Made by a program: the position numbers and the translations under genes. Positions 18,896 to 26,895 of a stretch of 64,000 bases of DNA are shown piece after piece. The notes below the pieces were generated by a model. The model searched no databases. It saw only the letters and a list, made by a program, of their open reading frames with translations, and was not told the origin of the DNA. Positions within the stretch are counted from its first letter, which is position 1, and each line of letters begins with the position of its first letter. The stretch is from Thermoplasmata archaeon. Lineage in GTDB: Archaea > Thermoplasmatota > Thermoplasmata > Methanomassiliicoccales > Methanomethylophilaceae. Location: positions 1 through 64,000 of the forward strand of contig SUSV01000003.1 of NCBI GenBank assembly GCA_015063245.1, read 5' to 3'.

Positions 18896-18967
18896 ATGTG
18901 GTGCTATAGATGCGGATACGGGGTCGAAGACGACAGTTTTAGATTCTGTCCAATGTGCGGCATCTAA
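18896..18967 (+). pseudogene. 23-residue zinc-ribbon ORF or remnant
   Basis: Within the non-coding stretch 18794-19136, ATG 18896 to TAA 18967 encodes 23 residues with two cysteine pairs, CYRC and CPMC, spaced as in the N-terminal zinc ribbons of the neighbouring proteins. The frame is open upstream to 18854. It looks like the head of a zinc-ribbon gene that lost its body, or a very small zinc protein. The remainder of 18794-19136 shows nothing I recognise. Confidence 0.35.
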
Positions 18968-19136
18968 TTGCCTCCAATAGAAAGGCGGAGGTCATTGACT
19001 CAGAAATCTCCTGAATATCATTGCTGTTCAGAAGTGTCTAAGTGTCTGATATTTGAGTATTCAAACGAAGAAGAAGTGATCATGGGCAGCAAATTTTCCA
19101 GGATAATCAAAAGAAACTGAAAGATAGCATCAATTA

Positions 19137-19394
19137 TTAATGTAATCCATAGGTTTTAACTGCGTCATGTAACTTGCTTTTATCACTATCTACTTTGACT
19201 TTGTATTTATTCTTGGTAAATTCGATGAATTTTTCATTAGCTACTTTCTTTTTAGCGGAGAATGGCGGTAAAACAAATGCAGTCTTTTTACGATCAATTT
19301 CATGTCCTTTGTAGTAATAAATTGTCATGAACTCGTGAGGTTCAGGATAACATGTAAAGGTCGTTTCAAGAAGCCCCTCGTGTTTCGAATCCAA
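19137..19394 (-). CDS. Unknown small protein, possibly second half of a split gene
   Basis: An 85-residue basic protein (EFMTIYYYKGHEIDRKKTAF, ANEKFIEFTKNKYKV) of unknown family. Its frame is open upstream without interruption to the TAA that ends the gene at 19479-19694, and the intervening codons look coding-like (YTHFYYSYSFETELKC). The two may be one former gene broken by a TAA. The stop here is TAA, so the TAG explanation used elsewhere in the window does not apply. I see no catalytic motif. Confidence 0.35.
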   Translation of the reverse strand: MDSKHEGLLETTFTCYPEPHEFMTIYYYKGHEIDRKKTAFVLPPFSAKKKVANEKFIEFTKNKYKVKVDSDKSKLHDAVKTYGLH

Positions 19395-19478
19395 TTTGCA
19401 TTTGAGCTCAGTCTCAAATGAGTATGAGTAATAAAAGTGAGTATAATTCTTTGTTGTTTGACCTGTGGTTTGGCTTAC

Positions 19479-19694
19479 TTATGTAGTAATCTTAGGTTCA
19501 CCTTCAGAGCATAATTCCCCATTGAAATACACATCAGCGTAATCGAAATGTTCGCACTTAGGAATGGTTTTTCCCTCGTAATAGTTATCAATAATATGGT
19601 CTTCACTCATCCTAAAATCCATGATGACGGAGGCAGTGAATTCTTCGTTAATTTTTGCCTCAACGGATTTTGCGGGTTTGACCTTGGGCGGCAT
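19479..19694 (-). CDS. Unknown small protein, possibly first half of a split gene
   Basis: A 71-residue protein beginning MPPKVKPAKSVEAKI with a likely beta-rich body (SVIMDFRMSEDHIIDNYYEGK, then YADVYFNGEL). It ends at TAA 19479-19481. The downstream frame is open and leads into the 85-residue gene, and both halves share a pattern of charged beta strands followed by a YY-(K/E)-G turn. It may be a duplicated domain in a split gene. Function unknown. Confidence 0.35.
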   Translation of the reverse strand: MPPKVKPAKSVEAKINEEFTASVIMDFRMSEDHIIDNYYEGKTIPKCEHFDYADVYFNGELCSEGEPKITT

Positions 19695-19872
19695 AGAGAT
19701 GAAATCAGATAATTCATATTAATAATGTCGATATAGGTAAATGTGGTGGATGGTTTATTGAATATCCATTAATTTTGATGTCGCTTTTGAATTATTCAGT
19801 GCTAGTTGTTTTCGATCTGGGTGCATGTGCCGAATTATATTAATGGTCTTAATATGTTTATGTATCGATATA

Positions 19873-20367
19873 ATGGAACCAATCAGGTGCAGATTATGTG
19901 GTGGCAGGCTAATTGCTTATAGGGGTCTATTTGTTTGTGAAAAGTGCGACATTGGATATCGTCCTGAAGATTTACGCGATGTTTCTTTGAGACAACCAGC
20001 AACTTCTGCAAGAACATCATCATCTAGGACTGTTTCTGGCAGATCTGCTCAATCTGCGGGTAAAACTATCTATTTTTACAATAGCGTTCTTGCTCAACAA
20101 GGTGCATATTGTAATCTTTACATAGATAACCGTCTTTTTAAAAGAGGCATTCCTCCAAAGACACCAGTTCCTATCAATGGTATTTCAGGTTTGCATTTGT
20201 TTGAAGTTGAGGTGGATGGAAAGAAATCAATTATTTCAGCCAGAATAAATGTGGACAATCACAACTCAATTATCAGTAGAAAGACGGACAATATTATCGG
20301 TCCCAGTTGTGAATTGATAGGTTCTCGTAGGACTTTGGCAGAATTAAGGGCTAGATCAAGACAATGA
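19873..20367 (+). CDS. Zinc-ribbon / beta-domain protein
   Basis: A 164-residue protein from ATG 19873, chosen because it directly precedes the zinc ribbon (RCRLCGG and CEKCDIGY). A low-complexity Ser/Thr/Arg linker (ATSARTSSSRTVSGRSAQS) leads to a beta-rich tail (CNLYIDNRLFKRGI, GLHLFEVEVDGKKS) like that of the other zinc-ribbon genes in this region. The next gene, a membrane protein, begins 10 nt later on the same strand, so they may work together at the membrane. Function unknown. Confidence 0.6.
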   Translation: MEPIRCRLCGGRLIAYRGLFVCEKCDIGYRPEDLRDVSLRQPATSARTSSSRTVSGRSAQSAGKTIYFYNSVLAQQGAYCNLYIDNRLFKRGIPPKTPVPINGISGLHLFEVEVDGKKSIISARINVDNHNSIISRKTDNIIGPSCELIGSRRTLAELRARSRQ

Positions 20368-20377
20368 GTTAGATAGG

Positions 20378-20761
20378 ATGGCCGACATATTGGAGAGGTA
20401 TTGTGCGTGCATTATGTACGCTGGACTTTTCGTTTGTGTTATTGGTACTGTACCAGAAATTCTAGCTAATAGTCTAACTGAAAGTATCGGGCATCATCTT
20501 TCGGATGAAATGATACTTTCACTGTGTCCTGTGGTTCTTGCAGTCGCATTCAGTTTTACGTTTAAACTATACTTTAAAGAAACATACAGCACAGTCTTTG
20601 GATCATATGTCGATTTAGTTTTTTCTTACATAATGATATTGGTGTTCAGACACATTTTGGTGGATTTGGCCTATATTTCAGATTTGACATTGGTAATTAG
20701 CTTTGTATGTGCTTTGGTGACCACCGCAGGGATTGATTTATCATCCAGGGATGATTATTAA
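20378..20761 (+). CDS. Four-helix membrane protein
   Basis: A 127-residue integral membrane protein with hydrophobic segments at about 10-30 (IMYAGLFVCVIGTVPEI), 45-65 (MILSLCPVVLAVAFSFTFKLY), 75-95 and 100-118 (LVISFVCALVTTAGI). It follows the zinc-ribbon gene by 10 nt and is probably co-transcribed. No family is recognised and no polar residues suggest a transporter channel. It may be a membrane anchor or partner for the zinc-ribbon protein. Confidence 0.5.
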   Translation: MADILERYCACIMYAGLFVCVIGTVPEILANSLTESIGHHLSDEMILSLCPVVLAVAFSFTFKLYFKETYSTVFGSYVDLVFSYIMILVFRHILVDLAYISDLTLVISFVCALVTTAGIDLSSRDDY

Positions 20762-21260
20762 CTAAACTTCGAGATTAAATCCAGCTGGCGTTATCCCTCA
20801 AGCTTACTCTTTTCGGATTCGATGTGACGTTTCTCCAGTCAGTCATGGGTGGAGTTCCTTAGATCTACAAAGAATGACATTCTTGGTTCGCAGTCTCATT
20901 CAGGTATGGAAGGATCACTTCTTTCTCATATGTGTCGTTCAGCAAGGGCAATATTCTGGGCTATCTGAGCGTACAGCATTTTTGCAAAAGGGAATCGCCC
21001 TTTACGTCCATCAGTTTTTCAACGTAAATTTGTCTGCTAAAGCTCTTTAAATATGTTCTTGGTATTCTTCCAGAGGTCCAGTGTCGTAACCCTGGTTATA
21101 TAGGATATTTTCAATTCTCTCTTCGAGTTCATTCTGTTTTTGCTCTTCTTCTTTCTTCTGAGCTTCCCTGGTTTTCCTCTGCTTGTCGAATTCCATGTTC
21201 CTGACCAGGTTTAGAACGATGTGATCGACATATGAGGATTAGGTAATAAGACAGTACGAA
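20762..21260. other. Gene-poor 500-nt stretch with a coding remnant
   Basis: No full gene is present. On the minus strand, 21233-21047 is an open frame ending in TAA with a charged coiled-coil-like segment (MEFDKQRKTREAQKKEEEQ, then NELEERIENILYNQGYD). An ATG at 21196 would give 49 residues. The preceding in-frame stop and lack of a promoter suggest the tail of a decayed gene, perhaps an Rpn-type protein, whose relatives in this window also end in a Lys/Glu-rich helix. The rest shows no recognisable signal. Confidence 0.4.
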
Positions 21261-22196
21261 TCAATCCCATAATCTGTCGTTTTCCTTTGATTCCAGATAT
21301 TCCAACAGGTCGGAAGCTTTTCTATCCCCTCTTTCCTTGAGCCGTTTCAGCAATCTTTTGGTTTCATCGATATCCATGTAGGTACCGCGCCCCTCCATGT
21401 ACATTATCGCAAGCTGATACATCGCGGAAGCGTGATTCTGCTCCGCTGCTTTCTTGTACCACATCGCCGCCTCGAAGTCGTCTTTGTTGACACCTATCCC
21501 ATGCTCGTAGGCTACTCCCAGTTTGTACTGCGATGTGATGTCCCCTTCGAGAGCCAAGGATTTCATGCGGGCAATCTCAGAATACTGTTCGGTAATCTTT
21601 TTCCCAGCTTCCTGCTTCTGCTGCACCGTCATCTTCGGAGCAGACTGTTGTTTCGGGACATATGATCCGGAATATGTGCGGTCCGGGATATCTCCGTGTT
21701 TGACACCGCCGCCCTTGTTCTTGTTGTACAGCCTGTTCTTATCGAATGAGGCGATCAGCTGTCTTTCGAGGCTGTTCAATTCCGATCTGTCGCAGCTTAT
21801 GATCTTCACATACAGATGCTTGCCGTTCTTGCGGTCTGCATAGACGTCTCCGTTCCCTTTGCCGTTGAGATGGTTGTGAACCCTTGCACAGGCATTCACG
21901 GACTGTCCGATGTACCCGTTGATATAATCGGAATAATCCCCGTCGTTGACCGGGGCATCGAACATGAGGATGATGTAGCACCCAGGGCCGTCGTTGTACT
22001 TGGAGCCGTAGTTGCCTGCGAATCCCTTGACTACCCATTCTCTGTCGAATTCGTCGGCAGGTATGAAGTTCCCGCTGAACACCTTGTCACGTATCCTCTC
22101 ATTGTTCGATCTTTTGTTGGCCTCTCCGATGAAGTAGGGTGCAAAACAGAGGGCAAGCATCAGAATCGCTAGAAAGAATACTTCGCCGTCGGTCAT
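21261..22196 (-). CDS. Membrane-anchored GIY-YIG nuclease-like protein with Sel1 repeats
   Basis: A 311-residue protein with an unusual order of parts: an N-terminal hydrophobic helix (EVFFLAILMLALCFAPYFIG); a GIY-YIG-like domain at about 70-165 (GCYIILMF, then YINGYIGQSVNACARVHNHL, an acidic-basic middle and LYNKNKGGG); and two Sel1/TPR-like repeats at about 215-290 (YKLGVAYEHGIGVNKDD, YQLAIMYMEGRGT). GIY-YIG domains cut DNA, while Sel1 repeats bind proteins. Membrane anchoring next to a nuclease domain suggests a role against incoming DNA (inference). It ends in TGA and appears monocistronic. Confidence 0.65.
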   Translation of the reverse strand: MTDGEVFFLAILMLALCFAPYFIGEANKRSNNERIRDKVFSGNFIPADEFDREWVVKGFAGNYGSKYNDGPGCYIILMFDAPVNDGDYSDYINGYIGQSVNACARVHNHLNGKGNGDVYADRKNGKHLYVKIISCDRSELNSLERQLIASFDKNRLYNKNKGGGVKHGDIPDRTYSGSYVPKQQSAPKMTVQQKQEAGKKITEQYSEIARMKSLALEGDITSQYKLGVAYEHGIGVNKDDFEAAMWYKKAAEQNHASAMYQLAIMYMEGRGTYMDIDETKRLLKRLKERGDRKASDLLEYLESKENDRLWD

Positions 22197-22247
22197 ATCA
22201 TCTTAATCTCATTGATTCAATGGGTTTTGAGGGTTACGTCGTGATTA

Positions 22248-22949
22248 TCATAGTTGCTGTACAGTGCCGTCAGATCTGATCAATCTGAGTTTAGGAGAAG
22301 AGAGCCAGTTCATATAGATCTCGATTGTGAACGTACCTTGGAACTTAATCTTCCTCTCTCCGCGGAATACATCCTGAGAAGTGAATTTCAGAGTATGCAT
22401 TCCGTCGGTGGTACGGTAGCTTACGGATTGATCATACTTCAGTTCCTTGGATATGAGCTGGTCATCGATGTAGATATTGAGATATATCGCACTATGAACA
22501 TTGTTGACCACAGTGACATTGGACTGTCCGAGATTCTTCTCAGCCATCTCCTATGTGACGAGCCCCAACGATTCCGAAGGATATTTGTTCGCCCGGAAGC
22601 AGTAGTTGTTATACTTATTCTCATCACCGACGGATCTGAAATAGAGGGCCATAACGAACAGTGCATCAGGGTTGTTCGGATTGATGTCCAATGCCTGCTG
22701 GGCGTACCTGGCCGCATCATCGTAGAGGAGACCTGCGCAGGCATCGGCCGCAGCCTGCACGAACGATCTCAATTGGGAAGACTTGTCTATCGAGATGGAA
22801 CTTCCGGATATGTCGATTTTGTTATCCTTGAGCATTGTTTGGACTGCTTCCAGGGTATATTTCGCACCGCAGAAATCGCATATGAACAGCCCGTCGCTGT
22901 TTTTTGTAAGTTCGGATGAACCGCATACCTCGCACTTCAGTAGTTTCAT
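22248..22949 (-). CDS. Zinc-ribbon / TPR-like / beta-domain protein with in-frame TAG
   Basis: ATG 22949 opens a zinc ribbon (CEVCGSSEL, CDFCGAKYT) and a TPR-like helical pair (AARYAQQALDINPNNPDAL). TAG at 22553-22551 is codon 133, and the same frame runs on to TGA at 22248 as a beta-rich tail (YLNIYIDDQLISKEL, TTDGMHTLKFTSQD). The paralogue at 8910-9584 has the same three parts without a break: its GIMTSDEYRL aligns with GLVT-TAG-EMAEK here, so the TAG stands where the paralogue has a serine. The complete form is 233 residues against 224 in the paralogue. The TAG is therefore almost certainly internal to one gene, either read as pyrrolysine or a recent nonsense change. Confidence 0.7.
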
Positions 22950-23576
22950 TCATACCGCCAGATCTTTGTTGCGTTGAGCATCCCATCCGAAGGAGAAGAC
23001 CTTCAGCTTGACCTTGATATCGTCCACAGTTGCATCCTTCGGTACCTCGAACACCTGTACGGATCTCGCATCCCCGCCCGGCAGGATCGTCACATCCTGA
23101 TAGCCTGGATGGCTGTAGGTCTCATAGGAATGCTCGTACAGTATGCCCTTGTATGCGATGCTAAAATCCCATGTATAGAGGCTGGTATCCACGGTGTCGT
23201 CATATTCGGTATTATACACATGGTACGTCAGGATGACCCACTGCATGCCGGCAGCGGGTTCCTCGGTATATCCGTAATCATTGATGAAGGAATCAACTGT
23301 CTCGACTGTGTAGTTGTATTCGACAGAGTCCTCTTCGAGTACGGACATGAATACGACTGCGGCTATCCCGCCCAATACGCAGACCACGACGATTACTGCT
23401 GCGATCGTGAGCTGGTTCGTCCTCCGTCTCGCCGCATCCATCGGGGATGCAGGCATGGGATAAGGGGCCTGGGCCTGTCCTGAAATACTGCTGTAATTGA
23501 CGCTGGACCCGCACGAGGGGCAGTATTTGGCATCCTCTTCGCATGAGGCCCCGCATTGTCTGCAGTATTTGGTCAT
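22950..23576 (-). CDS. Zinc-ribbon membrane protein with extracellular beta domain
   Basis: A 208-residue protein. It starts with a double zinc knuckle (YCRQCGASC, YCPSCGSSV), has a proline-rich linker, one transmembrane helix at about 55-78 (LTIAAVIVVVCVLGGIAAVVF), and an outer domain resembling DUF4352-like beta sandwiches (GMQWVILTYHVYN, VTILPGGDARSVQVFEVP). Its TGA overlaps the ATG of the TAG-containing zinc-ribbon gene, so these two are co-translated. The pair may form a membrane sensor with cytosolic zinc ribbons. Exact role unknown. Confidence 0.65.
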   Translation of the reverse strand: MTKYCRQCGASCEEDAKYCPSCGSSVNYSSISGQAQAPYPMPASPMDAARRRTNQLTIAAVIVVVCVLGGIAAVVFMSVLEEDSVEYNYTVETVDSFINDYGYTEEPAAGMQWVILTYHVYNTEYDDTVDTSLYTWDFSIAYKGILYEHSYETYSHPGYQDVTILPGGDARSVQVFEVPKDATVDDIKVKLKVFSFGWDAQRNKDLAV

Positions 23577-23689
23577 AATATCATATCACAGCGCCTGTAT
23601 TTGTTAAGTCGCACTTTGTTATGATTATTTGCTAATGTTAATAATCAACGCCGTCCGGTGGAGTTCCTTCCTGATGCCGCAGGCTGATA

Positions 23690-24004
23690 TCATTTCTTAT
23701 TCATCTCATTCAGCATCTTCATTATCATAAAGTTCTGCTCTATGAGGATGTCCTGCTGTATCACCAGTGAGAATCCGATATCCTCCTTCCCCATGTTCCT
23801 CGTCTGCAGCCTGTCGCGGACCTTGCAGATGTTCCAGAACATCTTCCTCATGGTCTCCTGATAGTATTCTCCCTCGATCTCATCGAGTCCCCTGTACCTG
23901 ATGCATTCCTCGATGCGCTCCTCGAACTCCTCCCTGGACGGTCCTGCCTGCATGTCCCTCGGGGACCTGACGTCATCCTTCCTTCCCAGCGCCATTGTAT
24001 TCAC
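23690..24004 (-). CDS. Unknown small helical protein
   Basis: A 104-residue helical, charged protein (EEFEERIEECIRYRGLDEIEG, then MRKMFWNICKVRDRL and a Met-rich end MIMKMLNEMNKK). The first codon is GTG at 24004, with ATG at 23995 as an alternative. It overlaps the 3' end of the preceding unknown gene by about 30 nt, suggesting one transcript. No domain recognised. Confidence 0.45.
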   Translation of the reverse strand: MNTMALGRKDDVRSPRDMQAGPSREEFEERIEECIRYRGLDEIEGEYYQETMRKMFWNICKVRDRLQTRNMGKEDIGFSLVIQQDILIEQNFMIMKMLNEMNKK

Positions 24005-24560
24005 TGCAGCGGAAAACGTGTTGGTCCGTATATGATTCTTGACCCTTCCTACCGAAGATCTCCGTGTATTCCCTCAGTATCCTGCTATCATTGATGTACG
24101 CGCTCCTGAACCTGTCCAGCTCGAGCATCTCGATGTAGTAGGGTCTCAGATCCACGATCCTCCTGACCCTGTTGGCATTTCCCATCTTTTCAGCAAGCAC
24201 CCATCTGAACCCGTCCGTGGCGATCCCCCTGGGGGCGTCGTCCGCGTTCATCGCGCACAGCACGCGGGATGCCGCGGCCGGCAGGTCGGAGTTCATCATG
24301 ACCGTCGCCAATGCGACTCCCGGCACCCTTCCGTCGAACACCTCCTGCGAGAATATGTCCCTGTACCCCAGGTATATCATCAGCGGTCTGACCATCACCC
24401 TCTGCGTCAGCCTCAGGGGGTCCTCCCGGTCATAGGCGTCCTTGTAGGAGGGCACCCTGTTACCTGATACAATCCTCCCTGCGGTGTATATCCCCATGCT
24501 CCTGTCCAGCTGCTTCAGGGAGTAGGCCATTATGCATCTGATCTCGCTCTCCGGTCTCAC
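23973..24560 (-). CDS. Unknown protein
   Basis: A 195-residue protein with no recognised family. It starts at GTG 24560, or ATG 24530 at MAYSLKQLD. Features include an arginine-rich stretch (LRLTQRVMVRPLMIYLGYRD) and a likely all-alpha fold. A TATA-like stretch near 24583 fits transcription starting close to the GTG. It shares a transcript with the next small gene. Base composition here shifts to the GC-rich style of the right part of the window. Confidence 0.45.
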   Translation of the reverse strand: MRPESEIRCIMAYSLKQLDRSMGIYTAGRIVSGNRVPSYKDAYDREDPLRLTQRVMVRPLMIYLGYRDIFSQEVFDGRVPGVALATVMMNSDLPAAASRVLCAMNADDAPRGIATDGFRWVLAEKMGNANRVRRIVDLRPYYIEMLELDRFRSAYINDSRILREYTEIFGRKGQESYTDQHVFRCSEYNGAGKEG

Positions 24561-24753
24561 GGGAACCGTATGAATGGTGAGGGTTTAAGAATATGATATC
24601 GGGGTGTGCGAACAGTTTTGCGCAGAGCGGATATGCCAGCATATCCTGTGCGATAAGTGAAAGTGGGCATCGTGCCGGGGTCCGCGGTACCGCATGCATG
24701 GGGTTTGCGGATGCATCGTCCGATGCATCCGGGGACAGTCGCGATTGACGTAC

Positions 24754-25035
24754 TCAGATGTTGGACCTGATGAGCCTCTCGAGTTCGGACAGCCTCTGAG
24801 CGACCATCTTGCCCTTGGGCGTGAGGGCGATGATCATCGACCTCGAATCGGAGTCCTTGAACTGCGTTATGAGCTCCATGGTCTCCAGCTCGTCCAGCTT
24901 GTCAGGGAGCCGGGGGTTGTTGGACACATTGTCGTAGATCTCGATCTTCTTGCACCTGTCGTTTATGTTGAGGTACAGGAGGATGGAGATCATGTGCTTT
25001 CCTTCGAGCGCTCTTATGTCGTTGGCGGGTTTCAT
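24754..25035 (-). CDS. Winged-helix transcription regulator (MarR/PadR-like)
   Basis: A 93-residue winged-helix protein. The start EGKHMISILLYLNINDRCKKIEIYDNV, the recognition helix region NNPRLPDKLDELETMELITQF and the wing RSMIIALTPKGKMVAQRLSEL are characteristic of the single-domain HTH proteins common in Thermoplasmata. It probably binds DNA as a dimer. No adjacent target gene is obvious; the 190-nt stretch 24561-24753 downstream holds no gene. Confidence 0.65.
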   Translation of the reverse strand: MKPANDIRALEGKHMISILLYLNINDRCKKIEIYDNVSNNPRLPDKLDELETMELITQFKDSDSRSMIIALTPKGKMVAQRLSELERLIRSNI

Positions 25036-25531
25036 GGGGGCACCGTCCGATATGAGGAAGATGAACCGCAGAATTCTATTTAATCAATATATGTTGACTG
25101 ATTTTGTAGTAGTATATTTCGAAAATCGTACTCAATGGTGCTGTATTCGGCAATTGCAATATGTTAATACCTGTTAAACGAAGAACTTAGAGTGGATCCC
25201 CGAGGCGGCGTAAAATGTTTGAGGGGAGTAGGTTCCTCCAAATGGGATGCATCTGATGGTGATAATATGGACACTTGTGCTGATTCCGCGCCTCGGATGA
25301 TGAATAATCATGCAGGGATTATTAAAGACGGATTACAGAGAGGTCGGACAGTGTACATCGGGATGTACATTCTCCGACAATCATTCCCGGATCCTCCTGC
25401 GGTTTTCCTATGTTCTCTAACGCACATTTCCTCACATAGCCAGATGTATGGATCATCTCCATTTTCGCATAAAAAACATAACAAACATAACAAACAGATG
25501 TTATTATACTGTCCCCGCCTATCCATATATC
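25036..25531. other. Non-coding stretch with short repeats
   Basis: No convincing gene is present in these 496 nt. Visible elements are a short inverted repeat GTACATCGGGATGTAC (about 25350-25365), tandem copies of ACATAACAA near 25477-25497, and a TATA-like TTATTATAC near 25501-25509, placed about 27 nt before the ATG of the J-domain gene at 25532. Confidence 0.45.
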
Positions 25532-26299
25532 ATGATAACAGACGCCGGACTGACCGGTTACCAGGATCCGTACATACGCGACATGAGCGACAGGCTGGCG
25601 GAGCTCATACTCAGAAGGGATTACCTCATCCACCACGAGTCCCTGGACCTCAGCACCGAGTACATGATGAAGGTTGGCTCCAAAGAGCTGGCGGTGTACA
25701 GGAAGCAGGTGGAGTACAGGAGGCTCAGGCGCAGGCTCGCCAAGCTCCGCGCATACCTCAACCGTGGGGAGATTCCCGATACCAGGAAGGTGGAGGAGGA
25801 GCTCGACGAGGAGTTCCGCGAATATGAGAGGAAGATAGAGGAGCAGACCGCGGAGATGAGGAAGCTGATCTACAGATTGGGCGGCGAGGAGCTCTCCCCG
25901 GAGGAGTCGAAGGAGCTGAGGGACATGTACACCAAGGTGGTGAAGCGTCTCCACCCCGACCTCAACCCCGGCCAGGACGAGGACGGGCTGGAAGCGTACC
26001 GCATGGCCGTTGAAGCGTACAAGAATGCCGATCTCACGACGATGAGGGCGATCTTCTGGATCGTCGTCGACGGTAAGGAGACCGAGGTCCCCGAGAAGGA
26101 CCTGAAGCAGAGGATCATGGAGGTCGAGGCGGACATCGACAGGATCCTCAGGGCATTCCCCTTCGACAAGAGGGACTTCCTGAAGGACCGCGAGGCGATA
26201 ATCGAGAGGAACAGGGAGCTTGATTACATGATGGAGGACTACGAGGACCAGATATGTATCATAAACGGGGCGATAGCCAAGCTGGGGGTGGACGCATGA
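25532..26299 (+). CDS. Coiled-coil protein with a J-domain-like HPD motif
   Basis: A protein of about 255 residues, starting at MITDAGLTG, where a TATA-like box 27 nt upstream supports a leaderless start. It is highly charged, with long helices at about 40-125 (EYRRLRRRLAKLRAYL). The segment MYTKVVKRLHPDLNPGQDED followed by AYRMAVEAYKNADL resembles helices II-III of a J-domain, including HPD. J-domains stimulate Hsp70 ATPases. The stop overlaps the start of a HIRAN-domain gene (ATGA). The pair may link a chaperone to DNA-associated proteins (inference). Confidence 0.6.
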   Translation: MITDAGLTGYQDPYIRDMSDRLAELILRRDYLIHHESLDLSTEYMMKVGSKELAVYRKQVEYRRLRRRLAKLRAYLNRGEIPDTRKVEEELDEEFREYERKIEEQTAEMRKLIYRLGGEELSPEESKELRDMYTKVVKRLHPDLNPGQDEDGLEAYRMAVEAYKNADLTTMRAIFWIVVDGKETEVPEKDLKQRIMEVEADIDRILRAFPFDKRDFLKDREAIIERNRELDYMMEDYEDQICIINGAIAKLGVDA

Positions 26300-26688
26300 C
26301 CCTTCCCGCAGTGAATCCCGGAGGAGGGGTCGTCCCCCTGGACCCGGGGAAGCTCATCGACAACCCCCCGTTTAAGAAGGATATCAGGCTCGCGGAGACG
26401 TACATCGCGGGGATGATGTTCGTCGAGGGCTCCGATGAGATCGTGAGGAACATGAGGAAAGGGGACCGTCTCGAGCTGAGGCGCGAGCCGCATAACCACT
26501 ACGACCGCAACGCCATCGCGGTGCTGGATGCGGACGGCATCAGGATCGGGTACATCCCGAGGAAGACGAACCCCATCGCCGCAGGCCTGATGGATTCAGG
26601 GAAACGCCTGTACTGCACCGTATCGAACGCGGATGCGTTCTTCGGCGACCTGGGGGTCACGATAGAGCTGATGATGGAGGACCTCTGA
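26296..26688 (+). CDS. HIRAN-domain protein
   Basis: A 130-residue protein with a HIRAN domain at about 30-125: TYIAGMMFVEGSDEI, KGDRLELRREPHNHYDRNAIAVLDADG and RIGYIPRKTNP. HIRAN domains in eukaryotic helicases such as HLTF bind 3' DNA ends; stand-alone bacterial and archaeal forms are less known. It starts with ATGA overlap behind the J-domain-like gene. A role in recognising damaged or stalled DNA is a reasonable inference. Confidence 0.75.
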   Translation: MTLPAVNPGGGVVPLDPGKLIDNPPFKKDIRLAETYIAGMMFVEGSDEIVRNMRKGDRLELRREPHNHYDRNAIAVLDADGIRIGYIPRKTNPIAAGLMDSGKRLYCTVSNADAFFGDLGVTIELMMEDL

Positions 26689-26895
26689 CCTGTCTTCCGA
26701 TATATTCATATCCGTGGATACCAGATGGTATATCCGAGACGGAAGCTGTAAGACCCTGTACTCTCACGGAACGACAATATAAGGCTCGGTTCCATCAAAT
26801 AACAAATCCAGTCAGGCCTGCGTAGGGACACATGTGCCCGCCGTCTCACCCTCTTCTCGTCGGATTTTTATCGGATGATTGGGGTTACCGTATCA

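Noticed and set aside
24561..24753. Small gene between the unknown operon and the HTH gene
   Set aside because: The frames there have no ribosome-binding site, promoter or recognisable protein features.
25470..25500. ACATAACAA repeats as an origin or att site
   Set aside because: Only about three short copies, with no Cdc6/Orc1 gene or integrase nearby.
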